Source: Protopterus annectens
Taxonomy: Eukaryota; Chordata; Ceratodontiformes; Protopteridae
Reading direction: 5' to 3'
Length of the DNA stretch: 64,000 nucleotides
NCBI RefSeq assembly: GCF_019279795.1
Contig: NC_056733.1
Coordinates: 1,425,312,121 to 1,425,376,120 of the forward strand
Part shown: positions 46,005 to 56,919 of the stretch, piece after piece
How the letters are laid out: each line of letters begins with the position of its first letter
How positions within the stretch are numbered: position 1 is the first letter of the stretch
Program-made: the position numbers and the translations under genes
Notes under the pieces: generated by a model
Database searches by the model: none
The model's input: only the letters and a program-made list of their open reading frames with translations
Told to the model about the DNA's origin: nothing

Positions 46005-47714
46005 ATGGAAAAAAAATAAATTAAATAAATCAATAAACATCCTACCTACTTCCCAGAGTTAAGCTCTCTTCTTACTGCTTCACTTACATTTCTTCTCCAT
46101 TATTTCATAAACTCAGGCAGGTTTATAACATAATATAAAATATTTCTATATTTGCTTCAGGATGCCCCGGCAGAATGCACAACTGTTTATCTATACATAC
46201 TCTGCACAAGCTCAGTGTCGCTCATCACCTTTCTATCACTCAGTTATGCTTTGCTTATAAACTACAATATTCCAAAAACTGTTTTTCATTAGATCAAACC
46301 ATCTCTTACAGACCATCTCCCTGACACCTGAAAGCCTTGGTCAGTCAGTGTCCATTGCTAAATCTCACAACAAATATGAACCACCATGTTTCTCATTACC
46401 GTTGGGAAGTTATGAAGAAACTGACTATCGAAGTATCAAAGTATGTTGTATCCAAGCCAAGAAGGCTTGTAAGTCCTCACTTAAACAACATTAAATTGTA
46501 CTTGCAATTGTGATATCACCTAATTCTCTACATTAGTGCAGTCTAACATCCATTCAACTACTATGCATAATCACCTAATTACAGTACCGTTTACCATTTT
46601 TTCTATATCTGTGCATCACTCTCATTGCATCAGCTCTCCTCTGCCAAATAACATTTCGCCATAACTGTACTGTAGCTAGAAATAGTCTCTCATGTACAAC
46701 AACCTTTAGAATTCTATTTATGGCTAATATTTTTATATTTATCTGTTTTTTTAACACTTCTGTCATCCATATGCATTCATACGGTGAAGTTACACTGTGC
46801 TCATGACAGTATGGTCTTCTAAGTTGTCTGCCTTCCATATTGACATTTTTTATATTGTAAAATCTTTCCTGTTATTTATAGTTAAGCATAGTATCCCTCT
46901 TTCTCATTGACTGCAATTATATTCCTTGTTATTATTTGGAGATTTCCATCCTTGGGATTCCACAGAAAATTGGACATCTCAAATCCACTTCCCAGTTAAA
47001 TGTAAAATAAGTAAATACAGACATACATACAGACAAGCAGCTTATATTGCTGAAAGGAACATTTTCAAATTAAAAAGCTGGGGGAGAATAGTAACACTCT
47101 TATCAAATTTACTTCTCAGACCACAGTTATTATGTTATCATTGACAAGTGAAATGACAAAAACATATAATAAAACATTTAACATACAGCAGTCGTGGTGT
47201 CATACCACAGCAAACTCTGCCATAAAGTGTACCTTATTGTAGTGCAGGGAATTGTGGGTTAAACTTGTCAGTGGACGAATGACTGCAGATTTTAATTTAT
47301 GCCTAGGATTTCATAGTGGTCAAACCTATTTTAGTTCAGGGAATTATTGTTAAAGGGTCAGTGCAGTGATTCTGTATCCAACACAAAGCTTCATGTATTT
47401 AGCCATACTTTTACAAGAAACAGTGATACCTTGAAGTCCTGTCTGTAATGCCAGATTATAATATCAAGCTTAAGGGAGACCAGAGATATTTATTTGTACC
47501 TATATAATAGCACAAACAAGTTTGCAGACACCTAGGATCTTTCAGAAATATGTAGACGTAGCTGGTGGCAGTTCACACAAAGAAAGTATTAACAGGTTTC
47601 CAAAGCCTGTAAAAATAATTTGATAAATATGCTACCAGTGCTGTATTGTACATGAGGGATCCTGATTATCGTAAAGCATTAACTTGTTAAAGGTTGCATC
47701 CGCTGCGTGACAAA
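46005..47714. other. LEAP2 upstream region, no gene recognised
   Basis: No exon, RNA or repeat family recognised by eye. A short AT-rich run (AAATAAATTAAATAAATC) abuts the CR1 end at 46010. Confidence 0.5.
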
Positions 47715-47727
47715 TGAACTTTGTCCT
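47715..47727 (-). promoter_or_regulatory. DR1 site, HNF4-type, upstream of LEAP2
   Basis: On the minus strand AGGACAAAGTTCA: two half-sites (AGGACA, AGTTCA) separated by one A, close to the HNF4 alpha consensus. It lies 40 bp upstream of the TATA box. LEAP2 is a liver and gut gene and HNF4 is a liver/gut activator, so the fit is good, but binding is inferred. Confidence 0.5.
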
Positions 47728-47766
47728 CAGGTTTGCTGACAAAGTGATGCAGTACAAAGTTTTACC

Positions 47767-47776
47767 TATAAAAAAG
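47767..47776 (+). promoter_or_regulatory. TATA box of LEAP2
   Basis: TATAAAAAAG lies 87 bp upstream of the LEAP2 ATG. Transcription would start about 30 bp downstream, giving a 5' leader of about 55-60 nt without an upstream ATG. Confidence 0.6.
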
Positions 47777-47853
47777 AGTAGAAACTAATTAGTTGCAGCA
47801 GGTATTGAAACAGAGGTACAGCTGGTGGATCTTTTCTCGCTGACACAAACAGA

Positions 47854-47916
47854 ATGAGTTCCCAGGTCTTGAAAACTACAGTTATCATCTTAATAGTATC
47901 AACCATTATTAATCAG
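47854..47916 (+). CDS. LEAP2: LEAP2 coding exon 1 (signal peptide)
   Basis: Encodes 21 residues, [20 protein letters not shown] then Q. Donor CAG|GTAAGT is a perfect consensus. Phase 0 junction; intron 1 is 627 bp. Confidence 0.92.
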
Positions 47917-50314
47917 GTAAGTGCAACAAAATACTGTACAAACTATTTTTTGTCTGCCTTTTCTGTGTACTTCTCTGTTTGTGTATCAAAACTAGATAAA
48001 TAGTAAGAAACAGCTCTTAAATATGTTACATATTCTTCATAAGGAATGGAAGATATATCCTTCAAATAAAAAAGAAGCAAAAGAAATAAGAATAAAAAGA
48101 ATAGATTTAAGAGGGATGTGATGCAATCCTTCAGTTTCAGTAAAAGGTATAGTTTCCAGGAATAAGATATCAATGGAAGACAGAGGCAGCAAAATAGTAC
48201 CACACTTCATAAATCATATAATGAGTAAAGCAATGATAGCATAAAAACAGATGGTGTGAAAGCCAGAGTTAAAAATGAGTATACAGAAAAAAAGAGTACA
48301 TGGACAGAGTAGATGTTTACAGTACTTGGTTTATGACAATATCTTATACATATGTTGGTGTGTACCACAGCATTTATTAAATGCTTCAGTATCTTCTTAT
48401 ACTTGTTGAAATTTTATTTTAAAGACAACTGAAACTTGAATTTTATCAGTGTTTCTGGCATGCATTCAGCCAATAATCAGTTTTACATATATTTTGATAT
48501 TACCTTCATACATTAAACTAAAAAGAGCATTCTTTACTTGCAGATTAATTGTGCTGCCTTACAAACAGATGCAGGACACTCAGCAGTAAGGTTGAAAAGG
48601 ATGACCCCATTCTGGAGATTTTTCACCTTGAGGCCTGTTGGAGATCTGTGTCGAGATCACTCCGAATGTAGCTCCAAACTCTGCAAGTAAGCTAAACCTT
48701 CTGACTACCCCCCCCCCATTTGCTTTACAATTAATTTGTTTTCATATTCTCTAGTATGCATTGGTTGAGGTTGTCACTTCAAAGTGTAGTTCTGATTTTA
48801 TTAACATGAAAGTGAGAGGCAAGATATATTTCTTATTCTCAAGAATTTTAAGGATGAGAGATTTTATTTGTATTTGTTGACTAGGGTAGAGCACTGATCT
48901 CCATGCAATTTCATCTCAGTTCAGGAGTTCTTGGTAATGACTTGCTGAAAGTCACACAATTGGGCAATGGAGGCTGAGGGAACCAAACCGTGGCTCACTG
49001 GACCACAGGAAACACCTCATTAACAGCTCTTTAGTTGCCTATGCCAACTGCCAGACTGCCGGGAAAAACAATATAACAAATGCAGACAAAAATTGTTGCT
49101 AAACTATATTAAGCTTTTAGAGTTATATTCAACCAGAACAGCAAGGAACACCTTCATCTTTTTCAAAAAGTGTTACATCACTTGGTTTAGCTATCCACTT
49201 GTTAGCAAGTAGGTATACCCTGCCCCTAAGTATATCTGTAATGAAGTGTTTCCTGGAAATTATAGAAAACAAGAAGTTAACTGCAGAGGTGTACCTTGGC
49301 AAAGGTAGGAAACAGATGTTACATCAGCTGTCTCATTGTCATGCTGTGAGAACATGATAAACTCAAAGTCCACAGTGTCTGAAATTCATGAAACTGCATG
49401 AAGACGGACAGATGTAGTCATATTTGAGAAACTTTACCTTTTTCAGTTACCAATTGTGTATTTTGGTATTAATCCTCAAATGTTAAACCATTTAACAGTC
49501 CAAAATATTTGCATCAAGTCTTTTGTATTTTAAAGATTTGGTACATAGAAATCAGTGCAGGGAATGAGCATGACTGTTTGTTAAAATATAGTCAAGTTAT
49601 AGAAGCTGCCGGAATTAGAAAATGCAAGGCAGTATATTTATGATTATGTCTCTTAGTGTTTTCATTTTACAGAGTTAACACAACTCATAATCTAATCAAG
49701 AAAGACCAATTTGAAGTGCAGCTGTTGAGTAAAACTCTTAAAACATTAGCACTATATCTACCATGCTTAACTTAATAGTTTGTTATGTTCAATTTCTTCT
49801 GGACTGCAAAATATATTTGTCCTATTTCTCAACTGTTCAGAATTTCACAATATATTCAGATTTTTACCTCATATTTGTTGTATATTCTTCATAAAGTTTG
49901 TGTTTATTAGCAAATTACTATGGAGTGAAGTCACAAAATAATGACAAGACATTTGAGTTTCAGTCTTCATATCTTTTTGGATAACGCATGCTAATGTAAA
50001 ACCTGCTATTCTAGCAATTGTATAAGTTTATAAGTGAAATTAAAATCTCTCCCTGATTTTGGACCTTTGTCCCCCACCCTTATTTTTGGCATTGCATTAA
50101 GAGGTTGAGATGTACGACAGTGGGTGTGATGCCTTTTATATGCAGAGTTTGCATGTCCTTCCTTTGTCCATGTGGGTCCCACTGGGTTCTCCATTTTCCT
50201 CCCATACCTTTCCCAAACCATGCTGTAGGTGAATTGGCAATCAGCCAAACTGTCTATAAGCATGCATATCATATGTGAGTGAATGTGCGCGTGTGTGTGT
50301 GTGTGTGTGTGTGC

Positions 50315-50358
<44 letters not shown>

Positions 50359-51525
50359 ATCCTGGAATGTACTGCTTCCCCATCTCTCCAGTTTATACAA
50401 TGTGAGGGGCAGGATAGGCTTCAAATACCCTGCAACCCTGAAATGCATTAAACAAGTATTTAAAGAATTAACAAATGAATGAATGCAAATATAACTTCAG
50501 CAACACTTAATGAAACAACTGTCACTTTGGCGCTATTGTCAGGATCTTTTTTTGTATTTGTTAGTCACTTTAGAGTCCTATTCCACATGGGCATATGTTT
50601 TTCAGATTCAGTTGTCTGATTAAATGACTTGCTCAAAGTCACACACAGTTAGGTAAATGAAGGTTGAAGGAATCAAACCCTGGACTACAGGAAGTAGCTA
50701 ATTAAAAAACGTATAGCATTAATCCTTTGTGCAAACTGCCAGGCTAATCAATGGAGTTAACTGAATACAAAGTGCAATTGGGCTGTGGCTGACAAACTGG
50801 ATATGCCAGTCAGCTATGAATTTATTTTCAGGTATTTTGCATCGTTTTACTGGCTGTTTTAAAACAGAGACCTTGAATGTGCTGATGAAAAGAGGAAGTT
50901 GTTATACTAGGAACAATGTATCTAAGAGAATTAGTGTTGCAAACATGGAAATGAGTCAAATATGTGTAGATGTGCCATTCTTTAGTCTAGCATATTGGAA
51001 AACACATGTGAAAATGGGGTCATTACACATATGTGACACATTCTTTAGCATACCAGAAAACACGTGAAAAATGGGGTCACTGCACATATATGACACATAA
51101 ACTACAAGTTAGTTATGAGCGCATTACACATATCACAACCAGAATGCTCTGTCTTATCCATATAGCTCCCCCCACTTCCTTCACATGAGATGGTAGTTTC
51201 CTACACCCCCATGTGTAGGGCAACACATACATTGCAGTGTATTTCCCTTGTAGTATGGTGCCCATCTTTGTACTTATCCCTGATTCCTGTAAAGTGTTAA
51301 TTATACTGTCTTGATTGTCCAGTACCTCACCTTTCAGCCACAAAAAATAATCTTCACCTTAGCTAGAATGCCTTCTCATAAATTCTGTAGTATAACCCAC
51401 TTAACTAGAGAATCTGAAAACCCTCCATCAAGACACATTAATTTCAGATGTTGACAAGAGTTGGCCAGTGACACATTTATTTCCTGCAGATAAAACACAT
51501 ACACACACACACAGACACGCAGACA

Positions 51526-51565
<40 letters not shown>

Positions 51566-52992
51566 CACTCTGGGACAGCTAGCCACAAAATAAAAACTGA
51601 TGGCCATAAACATGGAGGTCTGTATTGGGATGTGCCCATGTCATTTCCAGTTTCATATGCTTTAGTTGTACATGTTAAAAGTAATATGTGAAACATTGAC
51701 TAGCTCCTGATGAAGATGGGTGTATATTACGTTATCGAACTTTTAAAAGTTTGAACGTCAAATGGTTGACACCATAAGATCGAACTTTTAAAAGTTCAAA
51801 CGTTTCAACGGAGATTTCCGTACAGTGCGGAATGGGAAGATTTCCATTCCTGCACTGTAGTGAGACCTCGGAGCTGGTATATTTAAAGAACGTGGGGTGT
51901 GGTGGGTGCAGGGGTGCTTGCCCCCCTGCTTAAAATGGTCATGTAGGTTTTTTCTGTTGTTTATTTATTTTTTTTTTACTTTTTGAACTTTTAAAAGTTC
52001 GATCATATGGCTTTGACCATATGACATAAAAGTTTGATAATGTAATATACACCCGATGAAGATTATGGTTGTATTTTAGTCAGGTGGTACTGCTGAGATG
52101 ACTATGCAATGAGGTATGTGGATCTGGAGTCACCAGGAGGTTTGCTTGAAATCTGGTATAAATATCATTCTATTATTCTAGAGGAATCAGTATTTGTGAC
52201 AGCAGGTGTGTTATAATACAACTGTAGACCTGTATGTAAAAAATGTTATTAAATGTCAAGAGTGAACTGTAATTGACAAGTTTATATCTGGCTGGCATTA
52301 TTACATTCTGTTAGCACAGCAAATCATAGTAATTCCAGACACTTTCAGATATCAGAATAACATACAAAGACTATATATGGCTTGAGCTACTGGAGATATA
52401 CATGTTACTGAAGTTATACATGTCCTTACACAATTATACAAAGACTCATATCTATGTTGCATATCATCAGAAAAGTCACAAGTATGCCCACAGTGACTTG
52501 GTTTAATGCTTAATTATTCTGTGGCAATCAAAGCCTGAAAATATTTGTTAGATTAGTGGGGTCCCTTTCAAACAACAGCTGTGTCTTGGAATTTGGACAT
52601 ACGTTTTTCAGTCTGCCATTGTGAGCAATGATTTGAAATATTCCTGACACGTTGTCAATACAAATCCTTATACCTCGCTAGTCTGATCTTTTTGCTATTG
52701 AAAATGTTTGCATCTCAGTGCTCTTATGAACTGCTAAATCCACAGATATCATTAGTTCCTACAAATGTAGCAGCGAAACTATTTTGAAAATCTCACCACT
52801 GACCATCCCTTATGTGTAAAGCAATGCAAAACAAACTCAAAAGTATTAGTTTGAGAAAATTATGCACCAACATTTCTGATAGCATGCCGATATCTGTTTA
52901 TTTCTCAACCTGACTGTTATGCTATCATTTTTTGTAGGAAAAATTACTGCACACAACGCACTCCTGTGCTGAATGGAAATAGTGGTGCATGA
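47854..52992 (+). CDS. LEAP2: Liver-expressed antimicrobial peptide 2 precursor (three coding exons)
   Basis: Join of 47854-47916, 48544-48686 and 52938-52992: 261 nt, 86 residues plus stop. Known role: the secreted mature peptide is an endogenous antagonist and inverse agonist of the ghrelin receptor GHSR and has weak antimicrobial activity. Seen: signal peptide (residues 1 to about 25, core [10 protein letters not shown], likely cut after INCA), a short propeptide, a furin-type site RLKR (37-40), and a mature peptide from Met41. The mature peptide begins MTPFWRF; MTPFW matches the human receptor-binding start. Its four cysteines at mature positions 17, 23, 28 and 33 have exactly the human spacing. 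After the last cysteine the tail has 13 residues, against 7 in human. All splice sites are GT-AG, and introns lie in phase 0 and 2. Intron 2 (4251 bp) is swollen by repeats. The ATG has A at -3. No defects seen. Mature residues [11 protein letters not shown] are closer to tetrapod than teleost forms. Confidence 0.95.
48544..48686 (+). CDS. LEAP2: LEAP2 coding exon 2 (propeptide, furin site, most of the mature peptide)
   Basis: Acceptor TTTACTTGCAG, donor AA|GTAAGC. Encodes [19 protein letters not shown] and then the mature peptide from MTPFW to the third cysteine (SSKLC) plus two bases of a lysine codon. Exon 2 of human LEAP2 likewise carries the mature peptide to its third cysteine, as I recall it. 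Confidence 0.95.
48870..49085 (+). repeat. MIR-like (CORE-SINE-type) old repeat in LEAP2 intron 2
   Basis: Contains ATGACTTGCTGAAAGTCACACAATTGGG and GGGAACCAAACCGTGG, resembling the MIR core (GACTTGCCCAAGGTCACACAG ... GAACCCAGG). It shares word order with the repeat at 50555-50770, including the ends GCCAACTGCCAG/GCAAACTGCCAG. Confidence 0.5.
50110..50490 (+). mobile_element. V-SINE copy in LEAP2 intron 2
   Basis: Contains the V-SINE core GCAGAGTTTGCATGTCC, CATGTGGGT, GGGTTCTCC and TTTCCTCCCA, then GGTGAATTGGCAA, a (GT)n run and a tail with AGGATAGGCTTCAAATACCC and ACAAATGAATGAATG. This is the full order of fish and lobe-fin V-SINEs. The (GT)n belongs to the SINE. More diverged than the copies at 42071 and 62869. 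Confidence 0.7.
50285..50356. repeat. (GT)n microsatellite inside the V-SINE
   Basis: About 35 GT units with two GC interruptions. Confidence 0.95.
50555..50770 (+). repeat. MIR-like old repeat, second copy in intron 2
   Basis: AATGACTTGCTCAAAGTCACACACAGTTAGG and GAATCAAACCCTGGACTACAGG match the MIR-type core and the copy at 48870-49085. Confidence 0.5.
51499..51561. repeat. (CA)n microsatellite, imperfect
   Basis: CA repeats with CAGACACGCAGACAAG interruption in LEAP2 intron 2. Confidence 0.95.
51718..52054. mobile_element. TIR element, GGGTSTATATTA family, copy 4 (in LEAP2 intron 2)
   Basis: Ends GGGTGTATATTACGTTATCG and, inverted, GGGTGTATATTACATTATC. It is flanked by a perfect 9-bp duplication GATGAAGAT (51709-51717, 52055-52063). 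337 bp without a reading frame. It holds several copies of the palindromic word GAACTTTTAAAAGTTC near both ends and ATGGT/GACACCATA words that fold back, so the ends form a long subterminal inverted structure. Confidence 0.88.
52938..52992 (+). CDS. LEAP2: LEAP2 coding exon 3 (fourth cysteine and C-terminal tail)
   Basis: Acceptor ATTTTTTGTAG. The split lysine codon is completed by G, then [17 protein letters not shown] and TGA. The fourth cysteine is five residues after the third, as in all LEAP2. The tail after it is longer than in mammals and not recognisably conserved. Confidence 0.93.
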
Positions 52993-54737
52993 TAGAAGAG
53001 ACTTAAGTTTTAGTAGAAGAAAAGAATCACGTCATATTTGTAAGCCAAGATTGCTTGATGAAAGACATCTTAAAGAAAGAGTCGCAGGAGTAAAAGACTG
53101 TTTTCATCTTCAGGAAGAGTAAATCACTTCAACACACAAACATATTTATTTTTTTTTATTTATTACAATAATGTAAACAAAATATGAATGGTGAAAATAC
53201 CGTTCGCTTATCTTTTTTACATGCATTTTATCTGAAAAATATTGTGTTATGAAAAGGAAACAATTTGTAAACAAGATGTATGTTTTTTTTACAACAATGA
53301 CCCAGTGTTTTTTTTTTTTTTTTCATTTTTTATTATTTTTTTGAAATGTTAAAAAATGTATTTATTTAACTGGGTGGATGATCGATAAAAAGCTGTTTGT
53401 GCTCTGGGGCAGTCAGGCTATAAAACAAACATGAAGATTGTAAGTACATTAGCTAATCTGCAATAGAGTCATTCATAATGCAGCAATATGCATACATAAT
53501 CAGACTATAGAAGGACGGGATGATGTGGTTATTGCAGAGCAGTTTACTTCCTTCAGGGAAGGCTGGTGTTAAAGTATCACATCATATCACATTATCTCCT
53601 ATGCTCTGCCAGAGACCTCACCATCATGAAAGAGAAGAGCGGCATGTTTGATGCTTTTGCCATGTAACTATTAGCGAAGGGGTAGAAGATAAAGCAGTAG
53701 AATAACAATCAGACAAAACCTCAGTTCCAATTCACCCTTAGCCAACTATGTGTTTGATAACAGTTTGTGTGCTTAAATTATGCCCAGAAATGCACGAATG
53801 TACTGATAAAACAGCTGAAGAATAACAAATTCATGCAGGTTTCTGCATGCTTTCTGTATGACTGTGCCACAGCTTATCATTAAAAAAAATCTCTCTGTTC
53901 ACTTAAAAGTAACATTAGTTTAGACTTTCTAAGAATAATGGCCTGAATTACAAAAGACTTGCTCTCGGTGTAAGTAACCTCTTACTCCGAGACCAGGCTG
54001 AGAGCAGGTGTTTTGGAATCTGGTTCCTGTAATAAGCAGGTCTTTCAGAGTCAGGGTGGGCTTACATTGAGAGCAACTCTTTTGGAATCTGACCCAATAA
54101 GTTTTCTTATAATTTATCACTCTATAAATGTGAAGTATGGAAATTTAGTAAAATATTTAATGGCATCCAGATATTAATTTAGTTTTCTGATATTAATATT
54201 TGGGTTTTACCTGCCTATTTTATGTGTCAAATCATTTTTTCCCCAGTGATTACTTTTGACTTACTGTCTTCCTTGCCTCACTGATTAGTGCACCAGTGGT
54301 TGCCTTAGAGACCATACAGAGGAAGTGGTAACTTGTATTTCCATGTCTTGCATAGCTTAGCTACTTTTCCTTCCACTGTAATATTTGGTCTACAAACTGA
54401 TTCCTTACCCATTATCAGAACATGTGGTTAAAAAGATAACACTTTGTGGTACTGCTTTGATTTTATAATGGAAAGTTTTAGAAAACAGACATGCATCCAT
54501 GCATTTTTATTGTTGTTGGACTCAGAATCCCTCTGCTCTGCAGACAGTAGCAGTCTCTTGAGAATAACGTACAGCCTTGCTGACTCTGAGGTCCCATTAC
54601 CTGCTTAGCAGTATGCAATCATCTCCTCAAAGTCCAAAATGAGTACCACAATGCTGTCACTAAAATGTAAAATTCTTCTGCTTTTTGTTTCTGGGTTTAT
54701 GTTTTATGTTTAGGCATTTGCAAATTAAAATATATTG
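52993..54737 (+). other. LEAP2 3' region, probable 3' UTR and flank
   Basis: AT-rich with T runs. No AATAAA is seen in the first 1.7 kb. A small inverted-repeat element lies at 53940-54095. Confidence 0.35.
53940..54095. mobile_element. Small TIR element (MITE), 156 bp
   Basis: The first and last 35 bp are imperfect reverse complements: GGCCTGAATTACAAAAGACT against GGGTCAGATTCCAAAAGAGT, then TTGCTCTCGGTGTAAG against TTGCTCTCAATGTAAG. Flanks are AATAAT and AATAAG. Inside, a further AGAGCAGGTGTTTTGGAATC repeats the right end, so it has internal repeats as well. Superfamily unknown. Confidence 0.65.
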
Positions 54738-54743
54738 AATAAA
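54738..54743 (+). terminator. Candidate LEAP2 poly(A) signal
   Basis: AATAAA followed within 40 bp by a GT-rich stretch (TTGTCTGTGCATTGTGT). It would imply a 3' UTR of about 1.75 kb. A nearer, non-canonical signal is possible. Confidence 0.3.
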
Positions 54744-55079
54744 GGTGATACTTTATTTCTAAATATTGTCTGTGCATTGTGTACTGAAACATATGTCTGT
54801 GCTTCCCTATTTGTGTGTGTTTGCACATGGTTGTGTAAAGTGAGGAACATAAAGATAAACATACAAAAGGAGAGAACAGATATGGCTGGCTGCTTTGGTC
54901 CGAATACTTGGTTGCTCTGTCTCCTAGTGTCTTGATTTATTTTAGCTGAAAATAACAGCTAAGTGTAAAACTGTTGTTCAGCTGGTGCACTAATCCATAT
55001 TTCACAGTGGATAACTCATTAGCTCCAGAAGAGAAATCTGCCATATTAGAATTAATTGTTTGACTGTGTGCTTGGAAAG

Positions 55080-55730
55080 TGCAACCCTGCTCAGAACTAT
55101 GATCACTCAAGTTGGCCTATATTATCAGATCATGTTTTTTCCTTCAACTTAAAAAAAATCACTGAACAGATCTGACACACAATTTACAGTACTGCAATTA
55201 TGGCAAGTGAAGATGATTTCATGGATGCGCAAACTAACAAAACTAAATTGTCAGCCATCCAAACTCCTGAAAGACTTTGCCTCCGTAAGTTCAGATCCAA
55301 CAAAGAAGACAAAAGAAACCAAAACTAAACTTGACCAAACTTTTGCTCTTGGTGATTTAAATTCTGCTTTAGCACCTCTGCAGCAAGCTATTCAGCATTT
55401 ATCAGAACAAATATCCAACATGAACTTAACACTAAATACCATATTTAAGAGATTAGAGGAATTTTAGCATAGAATATCTAGGTGTGAAGACAAGATAATG
55501 TCAAATAACCATATGGCTCAAACTAATAAAAATTACATAAAAATCATCAATGGCAAGTTGTTAGACCTTGAAGAAAGAGGCAGCAAGAATAATACCAACT
55601 CTTCATAAAATCTTTACCAGTCTCCTGGATAATAATCCTGCTGAAGAAATAGTTGTGGAAAGAGCCCATTGAGCTTCAAAGTCTTCATCACTGACAGATC
55701 AGCACAGGGAAATTTACACTAAAGTTTAAT
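55080..55730 (+). mobile_element. L1-type ORF1 fragment
   Basis: From ATG at 55201 it reads MASEDDFMDAQTNKTKLSAI, then in a shifted frame ALGDLNSALAPLQQAIQHLSEQISNMNLTL (coiled coil), then KLLDLEERGSKNNTNSS and VVERAHRASKSSS. LLDLEER-S-NN and the ERAHR box mark L1-type ORF1 proteins. It is a different subfamily from L1-A. The element is cut by the start of the CR1. Confidence 0.65.
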
Positions 55731-55940
55731 TTTCCCTTAGTACTCTGCTGGTGCCCCATCGGTGAGTTCTCATGACTGTCCCTCACTGAGAATTGATGCA
55801 TTCAACGAAGCTCCTGAGGTATCAACGCAGATCCAACCCACTAGCCCTTCGTATTGTTTGTCCATTTTTCCTGTCCTCTACTTTACCTGGACCTTCCTGT
55901 CCTCTCCCTATTTTCTGACTGCATCAACTTACCTAGCATT

Positions 55941-56858
55941 ATGGATAGACAATTTCCCACAGTTTCCCCAGTCATCCTGAGGCAATGTAGCAATTGTCTC
56001 ATGTACACTGACAACCCACTTCTTCTAGTCCACACAAATTCATTATGTGAGAGATGCATCTACATCAAGAACCTAGAATCCAGTCTCTCTCACTCACCAG
56101 TCAGTTCATCTGATACTTAACAGGTTGTTAGCATGCACACCTCACCTCCTGCACCTACCAAACCAACAACATATAAGTCTACGTATGTGGAGGTCCTTAC
56201 CAGAAGCTTACCTAAACATCACAGACCTCCCAAATACAAACATAAGCATGATTCATATAATACATCCTCCACAGACCATAGTATACATAATATATCATAC
56301 ACCAGTGTCTCACTACTCAAGTCCCTAAGGCATAACACAAAAACAAACATCTTAGTCATAGGCAACTAAATTGTGAGACACACAGATGTCCCTCTCCCCA
56401 GGTTGGATAAGGAAAAAGTCACGGTCAGCTGTCTATCAGGTGCCAGGATCCACCACATCACACATGCACTCAAGTATCTCAACAACAGGCGCTGTTATGA
56501 CTCAGTCATAGTCCATGTTAGTGTGAATGACTTGAGACGTACCTCACTGGACTGTATGAAGAGAGACATGACTGAGCTCTCTGATTATGTGTCTCAGGCA
56601 GGTATGTCACTAGCCTTAAGCAGCATTTTACCTTCACCTAGGATGATACCTCAATGCAAACAAACAAAGATTGACTTAAACAACCGTCTTTGTTTCTGGT
56701 GTCATTCCAGGGGGATCCAGTATCTGTCAGCCTGGGATGACATGGTCGACAGACCTCGATGCTTTGCCAGAGATGGTCTTTATCTATCACCTGTAGGATT
56801 TTGGTTACTGGCTAAGGCTCTTGCCACCCCCATAGTGCCTTTTTTAGGCAATCACTAG
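55941..56858 (+). pseudogene. CR1 ORF1: zinc-binding and SGNH-esterase protein, broken
   Basis: Seen: MDRQFPTVSPVILRQ, then CSNC and CERC cysteine pairs 19 residues apart (zinc-binding, PHD-like). After a stop come a linker and the esterase part ILVIGN-stop-IVRHTDVPLPRL. The catalytic GDS block is altered here (GN followed by a stop at 56367-56369). YDSVIVHVSVNDLRRTSL follows (block III, G of GxND changed to S), then DGLYLSPVGFWLLAKAL (block V, H of the usual DGLHLS changed to Y). Known: CR1-type ORF1 proteins carry such esterase domains. All three catalytic blocks are damaged in this copy. Confidence 0.75.
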
Positions 56859-56919
56859 AACAAAATTCCCAACATAAAAATACCCTCTAAAACAGCCTCA
56901 AGTTTATTATGCTGGATTT

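Noticed and set aside
50006-50383. Open frame of 125 codons on the minus strand
   Set aside because: It owes its length to the (GT)n tract and V-SINE sequence; His-Thr repeats are microsatellite translation.
51376-51696. Cys/Val-rich open frames on the minus strand
   Set aside because: Translation of the imperfect (CA)n tract at 51499-51561.
56373-56858. Stand-alone host SGNH hydrolase or acetylesterase gene
   Set aside because: It lies between a zinc-binding segment and a CR1 endonuclease in the order of CR1 ORF1, and a partner copy occurs in the minus-strand CR1 at 45650-46004.
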